Of a stretch of 64,000 nucleotides of DNA, positions 14,853-24,911 are shown in pieces; position 1 is the stretch's first letter; the number at the start of each line of letters is the position of its first letter. The notes under the pieces are model-generated. The model was given only the letters and a program-made list of their open reading frames with translations, did no database searches and had not been told where the DNA came from. Made by a program: the position numbers and the translations under genes. Source of the DNA: Versatilivorator sp963663845 (GTDB lineage: Bacteria; Acidobacteriota; Terriglobia; Versatilivoradales; Versatilivoraceae); the NCBI GenBank assembly GCA_963663845.2, contig OY760650.2, positions 868,001-932,000 of the forward strand. Reading direction: 5' to 3'.

Positions 14853-16041
14853 GGGTCACCGCTTTTCTTCGAGCCTGAAAATCATACCAGATCACCAGTA
14901 GCTGACTGGCCACTCCGATGGAGGAATAGGTCCCCACGGCAACCCCGATCACCAGGCAGAAGGCGAAGCTGTTGATCACCTGGCCCCCGAAATAGTAGAG
15001 CGAGAGCGCGGTGACGAAGGTGGAGCCCGAAGTCAACAGCGTGCGGCTCAGCGTCTGATTGATGCTCCGATTGACGATCGAGGAAATCGACTCCCGTCGG
15101 CGCAGCCTCAGATTCTCCCTGATTCTATCAAAGACCACGATGGTATCGTTCATGGAATATCCGACCAGGGTCAGCAGGGCCGCAACCACCGGTATGGAAA
15201 GCTCGCGATCGGCGGCCGCGAAGAACCCCAGGGTGATGACGACGTCGTGGAAGACCGCCACCACGGCCGCGGCTCCGTAGGCGGTGCCCTTGAACCGGAA
15301 GGCGATATAGACCAGCATGCCCAGCAAGGCGTAAAGGACGGCGTTGATCGCCTGGCGCTGCAGGTTGCGCCCTACCTTGGGCCCGACGAACTCCGTCTGG
15401 AACACCGCGAAATCGCCCAGATAGGCCTGCTTCCGAACGGCGTCCAGCAGGGGGGGGCTCATCCCTTCCACCGATTCCAGTTCCTGAAAGGCGCCGATGA
15501 TGCCCCCGTGCCGGTCCCGGTAATCGGTCACGGCCCGCGCCAGCTCGCCCGGAGTCTCGAATGCCGGGCTCTCATCGGACTCGAGCCGGGAGGCGAGGCC
15601 GGCAACGCCGCTCAGGCGATCCTCCAGCTCGTCGGGGGCCGCGTTGTTGAGGTCGATCTTGCCCTCCTGGCCCGCAGACGATCCAAACGCGCTTTGCAGC
15701 CCCTCGAGAATGCGCACCCTCCCGGCATCGGTGTCGGGCCCCACCTCCCCTTCCCGCTGACCCAGGCCGATGATGACCTCGTTCCTTTCCGGGAGGTCGT
15801 AGCGCTGGATGGTGCTGCCGCTCAAGCCCTGTTCGGAGAGAGCCGACCGAATCCTGCCCAGGTCGGGGGAGTTCTTGAACTTGACGTAGACCAGGGTGCC
15901 GCCCCGAAAGTCGATTCCGTAGCGGGGGCCGCCCTTCATGTAGAGGGTGGTCAGGCTGGCCGCGATCAGCAGCAGGGAGAAGCCCAACCAGAGCCGTTTC
16001 CGGCCGATCCAGTCGACGTCGACGTCTTTCAGCAACTGCAT
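14836..16041 (-). CDS. secF: Protein translocase subunit SecF with an extra helix-hairpin-helix-like insertion
   Basis: SecF works with SecD to pull exported proteins through SecYEG using the proton gradient. The 401-residue protein has helix 1 (about 16-34), GIDFRGGTLVYVKF at 42-55, and five C-terminal helices with GYSMNDTIVVFDRIREN (294-310). Usual SecF proteins are about 300 residues. The excess is an insert at about 128-207 in the periplasmic domain with KIDLNNAAPDELEDRL and later ARAVTDYRDRHGG and AFQELESVEGMSPPLLDAV, a pattern like the ComEA/GspK helix-hairpin-helix fold. secD ends 128 bp upstream. Confidence 0.92.
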   Translation of the reverse strand: MQLLKDVDVDWIGRKRLWLGFSLLLIAASLTTLYMKGGPRYGIDFRGGTLVYVKFKNSPDLGRIRSALSEQGLSGSTIQRYDLPERNEVIIGLGQREGEVGPDTDAGRVRILEGLQSAFGSSAGQEGKIDLNNAAPDELEDRLSGVAGLASRLESDESPAFETPGELARAVTDYRDRHGGIIGAFQELESVEGMSPPLLDAVRKQAYLGDFAVFQTEFVGPKVGRNLQRQAINAVLYALLGMLVYIAFRFKGTAYGAAAVVAVFHDVVITLGFFAAADRELSIPVVAALLTLVGYSMNDTIVVFDRIRENLRLRRRESISSIVNRSINQTLSRTLLTSGSTFVTALSLYYFGGQVINSFAFCLVIGVAVGTYSSIGVASQLLVIWYDFQARRKAVTRPARA

Positions 16042-16169
16042 GGGTTACGTTTTCTCCCGGGGTCCGGGCGGCTGGAACGTCATTGCCGTCTCTCCATTGG
16101 ACACCGTGCTTCCCCTCGATGTTCCCGAAAGACGGCGCCGGGGGCGAAGTCCGTCCGAGGCCACTCCGC

Positions 16170-17777
16170 CTAGATGCTGAGGCTCTCCCTCCGACGGCGG
16201 CTCAGGATGAACTCGAAGATGAATCGAGAGACGAAGATCGCGGTAAACAGATTGGCCATCAGTCCCCAGAAGAGGACCACCGCGAAGCCCTTGACCGGAC
16301 CGGTCCCGAACAGGAACAGGAACAGGACGGCCACCACCGTGGTCACGTTGGCGTCCACGATGGTGAGGATGGCTTTGCTGAAACCCGTGCCGACCGACGA
16401 GACCACGGTCTTCCCCGCCCACATCTCCTCCTTGATGCGCTCGAAGATCAGCACGTTGGAGTCCACGGCCATGCCGATCAACAGCACCACTCCCGCGATC
16501 CCGGGGAGCGTCAGGGTGGCCGAGATATAGACCATGGCCGCCAGCAGAATGACCAGGTTCAGGAGAAGCGCGTTGATGGCGATGAATCCGGAGAGGCGGT
16601 AGTAGGTCACCATGAACAGGGCCACCCCGAACAATCCGATCAGCGAGGCCATGATCCCCTGCCGAATGGAGTCGACCCCCAAAGAAGCGCCCACGGTGCG
16701 CTCCTCCAGGTAGTCCATGGAGGCCGGCAGCGCGCCCGACCGCAGCACCAGCGCCAGGTCGTTGGCCTCCTGGCTGGTGAAACTCCCCGTGATCTCGCCG
16801 GAATCGCTGATTCTGTCGCGGATTTCGGGGGCCGACTGCACCCGGCCGTCGAGCACGATCGCCAAGAGCTTCCCGATGTTCTCGGAAGTGACTCGCTCGA
16901 AACGCCGGGCGCCGTCGTTGGTCAGACTGAAGCCCACCGCGGGCCGCCCGAACTGGTCGGTCTGGGGGCGGGCCATGCGCAGGTCTCTCCCGGTGATGGC
17001 CGCCGATCGGTTGGCGATGTACCATGCCTGGGTGGCCTGGGCGCCGTCTCGGAACTGGGGAATCCCCTGCAGCAGCTCCTTGTCGTCGGGGATGGCGCCG
17101 TTGTACTGCTCCAGGGCCGCGGCCCGCGAGGGATAGACATCCTGCGGCTCCACGATCTTCAGCTCGAGCAGGGCGGTCGACTTGATGATCTCCCGCACCC
17201 GCGCCGAGTCGTCCACCCCGGGAAGCTGGACCAGGATCTGGTACTCGGTAACGGGGCCGTGGTTCTGGATGACCGGCTCGGTGACCCCCAACTCGTCCAC
17301 CCGGTTGCGAATCCTCTGGATGGCTTCCTGCACGGCGCTCTGGCGGATCTGGCTCTCCACCTCCGGCCGCAGGCTCAACAGGAAGGAATCGGAAGAGCCG
17401 GCCCGATTGCTGCGCTGCCAGGCCGGATAGCCCTCGTCGATCAGGGCGCGCCCATCCACCAGGCGGCCCGGATCGACCTCCAGAACTTCGATATGGGTGG
17501 CGTCTCTGCGGCGGATCTGGCCGAAGGAGATCTCCTGCTCGCGAAAGCTCCGCTTGATCCGCTCCACCGACTGGTCGGTTTCGATGGTGAGGGCGTCCCC
17601 GGTGTTGACCTGCAGGATGAGGTGCATCCCGCCCCGCAGATCGAGACCCAGCCGGATGCGGTCGCTCAGGTTCTGCAGCAGGGCGTCCCCGCTGGCGGGA
17701 AGCCCGATGATGCCCGCCACGCACAGCAGGACCACCGCCAATATGGTGAAGAACCTCCACCGAAGCTTCCTGGGCAT
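16170..17777 (-). CDS. secD: Protein translocase subunit SecD
   Basis: The 535-residue protein has helix 1 (about 8-27), the signature RLGLDLRGGMHLILQV (about 41-56), a large periplasmic domain and six C-terminal helices. VGASLGVDSIRQGIMASLIG leads into the membrane part and GMAVDSNVLIFERIKEE is the conserved proton-path region. Length and layout are normal, with no insert like that in SecF. It follows yajC by 43 bp. Confidence 0.95.
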   Translation of the reverse strand: MPRKLRWRFFTILAVVLLCVAGIIGLPASGDALLQNLSDRIRLGLDLRGGMHLILQVNTGDALTIETDQSVERIKRSFREQEISFGQIRRRDATHIEVLEVDPGRLVDGRALIDEGYPAWQRSNRAGSSDSFLLSLRPEVESQIRQSAVQEAIQRIRNRVDELGVTEPVIQNHGPVTEYQILVQLPGVDDSARVREIIKSTALLELKIVEPQDVYPSRAAALEQYNGAIPDDKELLQGIPQFRDGAQATQAWYIANRSAAITGRDLRMARPQTDQFGRPAVGFSLTNDGARRFERVTSENIGKLLAIVLDGRVQSAPEIRDRISDSGEITGSFTSQEANDLALVLRSGALPASMDYLEERTVGASLGVDSIRQGIMASLIGLFGVALFMVTYYRLSGFIAINALLLNLVILLAAMVYISATLTLPGIAGVVLLIGMAVDSNVLIFERIKEEMWAGKTVVSSVGTGFSKAILTIVDANVTTVVAVLFLFLFGTGPVKGFAVVLFWGLMANLFTAIFVSRFIFEFILSRRRRESLSI

Positions 17778-17820
17778 GATTTCCCGACCCGCGAAAGATT
17801 ACCGGGCAAGCGAGGGGCGC

Positions 17821-18123
17821 TCACTCATCTTCCGCCTGTTTGGCGACAATGGCGTTTTTGGAGATTTCAATCTTGACCTGGTCGGCGACGCGGAGGTGAA
17901 CCCGGTCGTCCTTCATGCCGGCGACAATACCATAGATCCCACCCGAAGTAATGACCTTGTCGCCGTTTCGCAGGTTCTTGAGCATCTCCTGCAGGGCCTT
18001 CTGACGCTTTCGCTGGGGGCGAAAGACGATGAAATAGAAAATGAGGAAAATGGCGACGATGGGCAACAGCGCCCCAATGGTGCTCCCTTGCCCATTGGCG
18101 GCCAGAAGGGCCATAGTTGACAT
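17821..18123 (-). CDS. yajC: Preprotein translocase subunit YajC
   Basis: The 100-residue protein has one N-terminal membrane helix (about 18-37) followed by FRPQRKRQKALQEML, NGDKVITSGGIYGIV and a short C-terminal domain, the standard YajC form. It associates with SecDF. The start may be at 18123 or three codons later (MALLAANG). Gene order tgt-yajC-secD-secF is widely conserved. Confidence 0.94.
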   Translation of the reverse strand: MSTMALLAANGQGSTIGALLPIVAIFLIFYFIVFRPQRKRQKALQEMLKNLRNGDKVITSGGIYGIVAGMKDDRVHLRVADQVKIEISKNAIVAKQAEDE

Positions 18124-18297
18124 GGACGCGACTCCAAGGGTTTCAGGGGATTTGCCGACTCGAGAAGGGTGACGTCAGGGGTGAAACCCGCCGGGCGACG
18201 CACGGTCGAAGGACCTTCGGAACGGCGCCGCTCGGAGGCGTTCCCCGGAAAGCGCCGCCCTGCCCGGAACCGCGAGGTTTTTCCGGGAATCGAACCG

Positions 18298-19425
18298 TCA
18301 ACCGGCCTCTTCCCGGTCGACACGCTCCAGCAGGTATTCCCGCAGTCTGAAGGACGCGATAGCATCCCTGATCTCCCTCATGGTGTCAAGATAAAAGTAG
18401 AGGTTGTGGTGGGTGTTGAGCACCGCCGAGAGCACCTCGTTGGACTGATGCAGGTGCCTGAGGTAGGCTCGACTGTAGCGCCTGCAGACCATGCATCCAC
18501 AGCCCTCGTCGATGGGCCTCTCGTCGGCGGCGTAGCGGGCGTGCTTGATCGCCAGGTGGCCTCCGCGGGTGAAGAGCCAGCCGTTGCGGCCGTTGCGGGT
18601 GGGCAGCACGCAGTCGAACATGTCCACTCCCAGGGCCACGCATTCCACCAGGTCCCGCGGCCTGCCCACTCCCATGAGATAGCGAGGCCTGTCCTCGGGC
18701 AAGTCCTCCGAGGACTGCTCCACCGCTTCCAGCATGGCGCCGCGGGGCTCTCCCACCGACAGCCCCCCCAGGGCGTATCCCGGGAAGTCCATCTCGACCA
18801 GCCTCCGGATGCACTCCCGCCGCAGCCCCAGGTGAGTCCCTCCCTGGCCGATTCCGAACAGCCACTGCCGGTGCGGATGAGCGTCCTCCCAGTGGAGACC
18901 CGCCGCCTGCCTGGACCGGCGCGCCCAGCGCAGGGTGCGCTCCATGGATTGCCGGGCCGCCTTCGCCTCCAGCGGGTAGGCGGGGCATTCGTCAAACGCC
19001 ATCATGATGTCGGCCCCCAGCACTCTCTGGATCTCCACCGACTTCTCCGGGGAGACGAAATGAGCCGACCCGTCCAGATGGGAGCGAAAGGAAACCCCCT
19101 CTTCCTCGATGGTGCGCAGGCGGCTTTGGCTGAAGATCTGGAACCCGCCGCTGTCGGTAAGGAGCGGCCGCTTCCAGGACATGAAGCGGTGCAGCCCCCC
19201 CAGACGCCCGATCAGCTCGTGTCCGGGCCTCAGGTAGAGATGAAAGGTGTTGCCCAGAATCACCTCGGCGCCCAGCTCTTCCAACTGGTCCTGGGTAACG
19301 GCCTTGACGGTGCCGGCGGTGCCCACCGGCATGAAGACCGGCGTCTGGATCTCACCGTGGTCGGTAACGATCTTGCCCAGTCGAGCCCGGGTGGTCTTGT
19401 CCCGGGCGAGGAGTTGAAATTCCAT
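18298..19425 (-). CDS. tgt: Queuine tRNA-ribosyltransferase
   Basis: The enzyme exchanges guanine-34 of GUN-anticodon tRNAs for preQ1 in queuosine synthesis. The 375-residue TIM barrel carries LLTDSGGFQIFS with a catalytic-loop Asp, GGLSVGEPRGAM, DCVLPTRNGRNG and the zinc site GCGCMVC with a later His. The length is normal. The ATG lies 8 bp beyond the mutase stop, so the mutase gene and tgt probably share a transcript. A 174-bp gap with no visible feature separates it from yajC. Confidence 0.96.
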   Translation of the reverse strand: MEFQLLARDKTTRARLGKIVTDHGEIQTPVFMPVGTAGTVKAVTQDQLEELGAEVILGNTFHLYLRPGHELIGRLGGLHRFMSWKRPLLTDSGGFQIFSQSRLRTIEEEGVSFRSHLDGSAHFVSPEKSVEIQRVLGADIMMAFDECPAYPLEAKAARQSMERTLRWARRSRQAAGLHWEDAHPHRQWLFGIGQGGTHLGLRRECIRRLVEMDFPGYALGGLSVGEPRGAMLEAVEQSSEDLPEDRPRYLMGVGRPRDLVECVALGVDMFDCVLPTRNGRNGWLFTRGGHLAIKHARYAADERPIDEGCGCMVCRRYSRAYLRHLHQSNEVLSAVLNTHHNLYFYLDTMREIRDAIASFRLREYLLERVDREEAG

Positions 19426-19432
19426 GGCTCCA

Positions 19433-21025
<1,593 letters not shown>

Positions 21026-21097
21026 CAGGCTGATCGACCCGGCCTGGAAAGGAGGTGGCCGGCAAGCACCGGGAAGAGGGAATAATGCGGGTTCGCC

Positions 21098-21358
21098 TCA
21101 CTTCATCGACCGGACCCGGATAAAGGAATGAACGGCGAAGCCCACCATCAGCAGGCCGAACAGGGCGAAGGAGCCCACCATGAAGTAGTCCTTGAACTCG
21201 AATACCTGGCGCTCCGAAACAAACTGGTATCCCCTCAGCAGCAGGAATCCGCCGAAGACGGCGAACAGAAATCCGGTCACCTCCAGGAAGAGCTTGTGGA
21301 TGCTCCTGCCGACCTCCCCGAAGGACGATTTCACCCGCTCCAGCCAACTCCCGGCCAT
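21098..21358 (-). CDS. Small two-helix membrane protein, unknown function
   Basis: From the ATG at 21358 this is an 86-residue protein with an amphipathic start (SWLERVKSSFGEVGRSIHKL) and two hydrophobic helices, LEVTGFLFAVFGGFLLLRGY and FMVGSFALFGLLMVGFAVHSF, ending in basic residues. I do not recognise the family. GGGGAAA stands upstream. The frame is open further upstream, but that stretch looks non-coding. It lies 72 bp before the mutase gene on the same strand and may be co-transcribed. Confidence 0.6.
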   Translation of the reverse strand: MAGSWLERVKSSFGEVGRSIHKLFLEVTGFLFAVFGGFLLLRGYQFVSERQVFEFKDYFMVGSFALFGLLMVGFAVHSFIRVRSMK

Positions 21359-21545
21359 GCCTTTTTCCCCGTTCGAACCGGGCTTCATCATAGCACAGGG
21401 CAGGGGGCTCACTTCCTTGACACCCCTGCGGGTTGGAAGTAACATCGCGCACGGACCGGGATTCCGGGAAGACGCCGAAGGAAACCATTTCATCAGCGGC
21501 CGGCACGCAGGCGGCGGGCCGGTCAGTCGGGAACGGGTGGAGCCA

Positions 21546-21836
21546 ATGGACGAGCAGTTGAAGGGAATGATGAAGGATCTGGGAGAAGCCATCAACGAGA
21601 CCCTCTCGAGCTCGGAATCGATCCGCGGCGCCATCGCCACCATCCGGAACTCCGGCTACGACGTCTTCCTGGTGCTGGAGGCCACCATCGGCTTCAACAA
21701 GAGGAGCGAGGAATCCCCCGAGGAGCCGGTTCTCGCCGAAAGCGACGAGATCGAAGCCCGGCTCGATATCACCTCCCAGGACATCAAGTTCCTGAAATCA
21801 CTCAAGATCAGCGTCGAAGAATCGGAATCCCGCTAA
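21546..21836 (+). CDS. Small acidic protein, unknown function
   Basis: The 96-residue protein starts MDEQLKGMMKDLGEAINETL and has IRNSGYDVFLVLEATIGF in the middle and an acidic second half (EESPEEPVLAESDEIEARLD). GGTGGAG precedes the ATG. I see no signal peptide, helix span or known motif; the fold looks alpha-helical with an acidic tail. It is divergent from the small membrane protein at 21098-21358 and 63 bp upstream of the isomerase gene. Confidence 0.6.
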   Translation: MDEQLKGMMKDLGEAINETLSSSESIRGAIATIRNSGYDVFLVLEATIGFNKRSEESPEEPVLAESDEIEARLDITSQDIKFLKSLKISVEESESR

Positions 21837-21899
21837 AGCCTGGCCCGCATTTCTCACCAGGGGGCCGAGGGCTAAGCCCGCAACAGGCGGAGGCCTCCC

Positions 21900-22679
21900 A
21901 TGCGGATCAAGCAATCGGTCTGCTTCCCGATGGTCAAGCCGCCGAGCCTCTCCCTGGACGCCCTGTGCCAGGCCGCGGCCGAAATCGGCTACCCGGCGGT
22001 GGAGCTGTGGTACCGGGACGAGGATTTCGAGGAAACGGTGGACACCGCCCGCCGCCACCACCTGGAGGTGGCCTCGATGTCGGGCCACCGGAGCCTGGAG
22101 GACGGCCTCAACCACCCCGACAACCACGACCAGATCGAGCAGGAGCTGAGGGACTCCATCCGGCTGGCGGCCAGGCATCGCATTCCCGGGCTGATCTGCT
22201 TTTCCGGGAACCGCCACCCGGACCGCAGCGACTTCGAGGGCCTTCTCGCCTGCGCCCGGGGATTGAAACGGGTGGCGCCCTACGCCGAAGAAAAAGGGGT
22301 CAACCTGAACCTGGAGCTGCTGAACTCCAGGATCGACCACCCCGGCTACCAGTGCGACCGTCCGGACTGGGGCATCGCCGTCTGTGAAATGGTCTCCAGC
22401 CCCCGGGTGAAATTGCTGTTCGACATCTACCACATGCAGATCATGCAGGGCGACGTGATCCGAACCCTGCGCGAGATGATCGGCTACGTCGGCCATATCC
22501 ACACTGCCGGCAATCCGGGGCGCAACGAAATCGACGACGCCCAGGAACTCAACTACAGCGGGATCTGCCGGGCCATCGCGGCAACCGCCTACCAGGGTTA
22601 CGTGGGGCACGAATTCCTCCCGCTCGGCGATCCCGTGAAAGCCCTCCGCCAGGCCTTCAGGACCTGCGACCAGGGTTGA
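21900..22679 (+). CDS. Hydroxypyruvate isomerase-like TIM-barrel protein
   Basis: The 259-residue protein belongs to the AP-endonuclease-2 TIM-barrel family and is closest in pattern to hydroxypyruvate isomerase, which interconverts hydroxypyruvate and tartronate semialdehyde. The metal-site strands are clear: LNLELLNSRIDHPGYQ (Glu), VKLLFDIYHMQIMQGD (Asp, His), GHIHTAGNPGRNEID (His) and GYVGHEFLP (His-Glu). Length fits. Other sugar epimerases of this family cannot be excluded. It lies 30 bp before the ABC transporter genes on the same strand. Confidence 0.82.
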   Translation: MRIKQSVCFPMVKPPSLSLDALCQAAAEIGYPAVELWYRDEDFEETVDTARRHHLEVASMSGHRSLEDGLNHPDNHDQIEQELRDSIRLAARHRIPGLICFSGNRHPDRSDFEGLLACARGLKRVAPYAEEKGVNLNLELLNSRIDHPGYQCDRPDWGIAVCEMVSSPRVKLLFDIYHMQIMQGDVIRTLREMIGYVGHIHTAGNPGRNEIDDAQELNYSGICRAIAATAYQGYVGHEFLPLGDPVKALRQAFRTCDQG

Positions 22680-22709
22680 GCTCGCATTTCTCACCGGGTC
22701 GAACGAAAC

Positions 22710-23795
22710 ATGGAGCGTCTTCTCCTGGCCATTGCGATCGCCGGCAGCCTGCTGCCGGCAGCCTGCGCCCCGGCAGGGAAGGGCAAGGTCTCCCTGGTCG
22801 TCTATTCCCCCCACGGCAAGGAGCTGTTGTCCGACCACGAAACCCGATTCGAGGCCCGCTACCCCGGAGTCGACGTCAAGTGGCTCGACATGGGAAGCCA
22901 GGACGTCCTGGACCGGCTGCGCTCGGAGAAGAACAATCCGCAGGCGGATATCTGGTGGGGGGCGCCTTCCGACCTCTTCGAGCAGGCCGGGGAGGAAGCC
23001 CTGCTGCTGCCCTACCGTCCCACCTGGGCCGAGGCCGTGCCCCCGGAGGCCCGCGGGTCGGGGGATTTCTGGCATGGGACCTACAAGACCCCTGAAGTCA
23101 TCGCCTACAACAGCGCCCTGCTGACGCCGGAGGAAGCCCCCGAGGAGTGGGACGACCTGCTGGACCCCAAGTGGAAGCGGAAGATCATTCTCAGGGATCC
23201 GTTGGCCTCCGGAACCATGCGAACCATCTTCTGCGCCATGATTCTGAGGGAGATGGGAAGGACCGGGTCAGCGGAGGGCGGCTACCGCTGGCTGAGGGGG
23301 CTGGACGCCAATACCAAGGACTACGTCCCCAACCTGACCATCCTGAGCCAGAAGCTCGCCCGCCGCGAGGGTTGGGTCACCCTCTGGAACATGCCCGACA
23401 TCGAGCTGCAGCGAGCCCGATACGACTACCCTCTGGACTACGTGCTGCCCGCCGGCGGCGTCCCCGTGGTCATGGACGGCATTGCCCTGGTGGCCAGGTC
23501 CGAGCCGCGGCCCGCCGCCCGGGAGTTTTACGAGTTCGTCACCTCCAGGCCGAGCCTGGTCCGGGCGGCCCGGGAGTTCTTCCGCATCCCCGCGCGAAGC
23601 GATATCTCCCCATCCGAGCTGCCATCCTGGATCAGCCAGACCCCGATCCCGGCCATGCCCCTCGACAGGGATCTCCTGCGCAAGCATTCGCGGCAGTGGA
23701 TGCGCTATTGGGACGAGCACATTCGACACAAGGGCGACCGCGGGCCGGCGGGCCCCGTCCCCGAGGCGGACCCGTCCCCAGGCAGCAGTCGATGA
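22710..23795 (+). CDS. ABC transporter substrate-binding lipoprotein, Fe(III)/polyamine type
   Basis: The 361-residue periplasmic binding protein has a signal peptide with a lipobox-like LLPAAC at about 14-19. The mature part begins KVSLVVYSPHGKELLSDHET, and ADIWWGAPSDLFEQAGEEAL is the second typical block of the AfuA/FbpA (SBP_bac_6) group. YKTPEVIAYNSALL and GVPVVMDGIALV follow the usual order. The ligand may be Fe(III), a phosphonate, thiamine or a polyamine; iron-binding Tyr pairs are not obvious. It is followed by the ATPase and permease genes. Confidence 0.85.
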   Translation: MERLLLAIAIAGSLLPAACAPAGKGKVSLVVYSPHGKELLSDHETRFEARYPGVDVKWLDMGSQDVLDRLRSEKNNPQADIWWGAPSDLFEQAGEEALLLPYRPTWAEAVPPEARGSGDFWHGTYKTPEVIAYNSALLTPEEAPEEWDDLLDPKWKRKIILRDPLASGTMRTIFCAMILREMGRTGSAEGGYRWLRGLDANTKDYVPNLTILSQKLARREGWVTLWNMPDIELQRARYDYPLDYVLPAGGVPVVMDGIALVARSEPRPAAREFYEFVTSRPSLVRAAREFFRIPARSDISPSELPSWISQTPIPAMPLDRDLLRKHSRQWMRYWDEHIRHKGDRGPAGPVPEADPSPGSSR

Positions 23796-23829
23796 AGCGG
23801 GGATCGGCCCAAAGCAGCGAGTCCAATCG

Positions 23830-24906
23830 ATGGCACACCTGGAACTGCATGGCCTGACCCGGCGCTTCGAGGAGCTCACCGCCCTCGACCGGCTCAGCCT
23901 GGAGGTCGCCCCCGGAGAGATCCTCACCCTGCTGGGCCCCAGCGGTTGCGGCAAGACCACCGCCATTCGCCTCATTGCCGGATTCCTGAAGCCCACCGCG
24001 GGCAGGATCCTGGTCAACGGCCGGGATATCGGCCCCATTCCCCCCGAGAAGCGCAACATGGGGATGGTGTTTCAATCCTACGCCCTGTTTCCCCACCTCA
24101 ACGTCTTCGAGAACGTCGCCTTCGGACTCAGGGCGCGGGGCATTGCAGGCAGGGCCGCAAGAAGCAAGGTGGAACGGGCGCTGGATCTGGTGGAGCTTGC
24201 CCCCCATCGAAACCGCCCGGTCTTCGAGCTCAGCGGCGGCGAGCAACAGCGGGTGGCCGTGGCCCGCGCCGTCGCCATCGAGCCGCAGATCCTGCTTCTG
24301 GACGAACCGCTGAGCAACCTGGACGCCAGCCTGCGGGAGCAGACCCGCGCCCAGCTCGACCGGCTCATCCGCACCCTGGGCATTACGGCCATCTTCGTCA
24401 CCCACGACCAGGAAGAAGCCTTTGCTCTCTCCGACCGCATCGCCTTGCTCTGGGAAGGGGCCCTGCAACAGGTCGGCGCCGCCGACCAACTCTACTTTCA
24501 ACCGGCCAACGAGAGGGTGGCCCGCTTTGTCGGCAAGTCCAACCTGTGGGAGGTGACCTTCAGGGAATACAGCCGGGACCGCGGCATCTTTTCCCTGCCC
24601 TCGGGAGCCCTGCTGCGGCTTCCCCGCGCCGCAGGAGACGGAGAGCTGCGCCGGGGCGTCCGCCGGCGCATGCTGCTGCGTCCCGAAAACGTGACTTTCG
24701 TTCCAGCGGACGACTCCCTGGCCCTGGGGCCGGCTCGCGTCCTCTCCCGGCGCTTCGCCGGAGCCGGCACCGAATACCTGCTGGAGGGAGGGGGGCTGCG
24801 AGTGCTGGCCAGCCGGACCAACTCGCCGGCGGCCGCGGGATACCGGGTCGGGGACGAGGTCGAGCTGTACTGTTCTTCGCGAGCGGTGTACGTCCTGCCG
24901 GGATAA
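23830..24906 (+). CDS. ABC transporter ATP-binding protein, FbpC/PotA type
   Basis: The 358-residue ATPase has Walker A LLGPSGCGKTTAIRL (about 35-49), the Q-loop in MGMVFQSYALFPHL, the signature ELSGGEQQRVAVARAV, Walker B ILLLDEPLSNLDA and the switch His in IFVTHDQEEAF. A C-terminal TOBE-type domain follows from about residue 245 (LLRPENVTFVP). It powers the neighbouring permease. The ATG at 23830 matches the family N-terminus. Confidence 0.94.
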   Translation: MAHLELHGLTRRFEELTALDRLSLEVAPGEILTLLGPSGCGKTTAIRLIAGFLKPTAGRILVNGRDIGPIPPEKRNMGMVFQSYALFPHLNVFENVAFGLRARGIAGRAARSKVERALDLVELAPHRNRPVFELSGGEQQRVAVARAVAIEPQILLLDEPLSNLDASLREQTRAQLDRLIRTLGITAIFVTHDQEEAFALSDRIALLWEGALQQVGAADQLYFQPANERVARFVGKSNLWEVTFREYSRDRGIFSLPSGALLRLPRAAGDGELRRGVRRRMLLRPENVTFVPADDSLALGPARVLSRRFAGAGTEYLLEGGGLRVLASRTNSPAAAGYRVGDEVELYCSSRAVYVLPG

Positions 24907-24911
24907 CGCCA

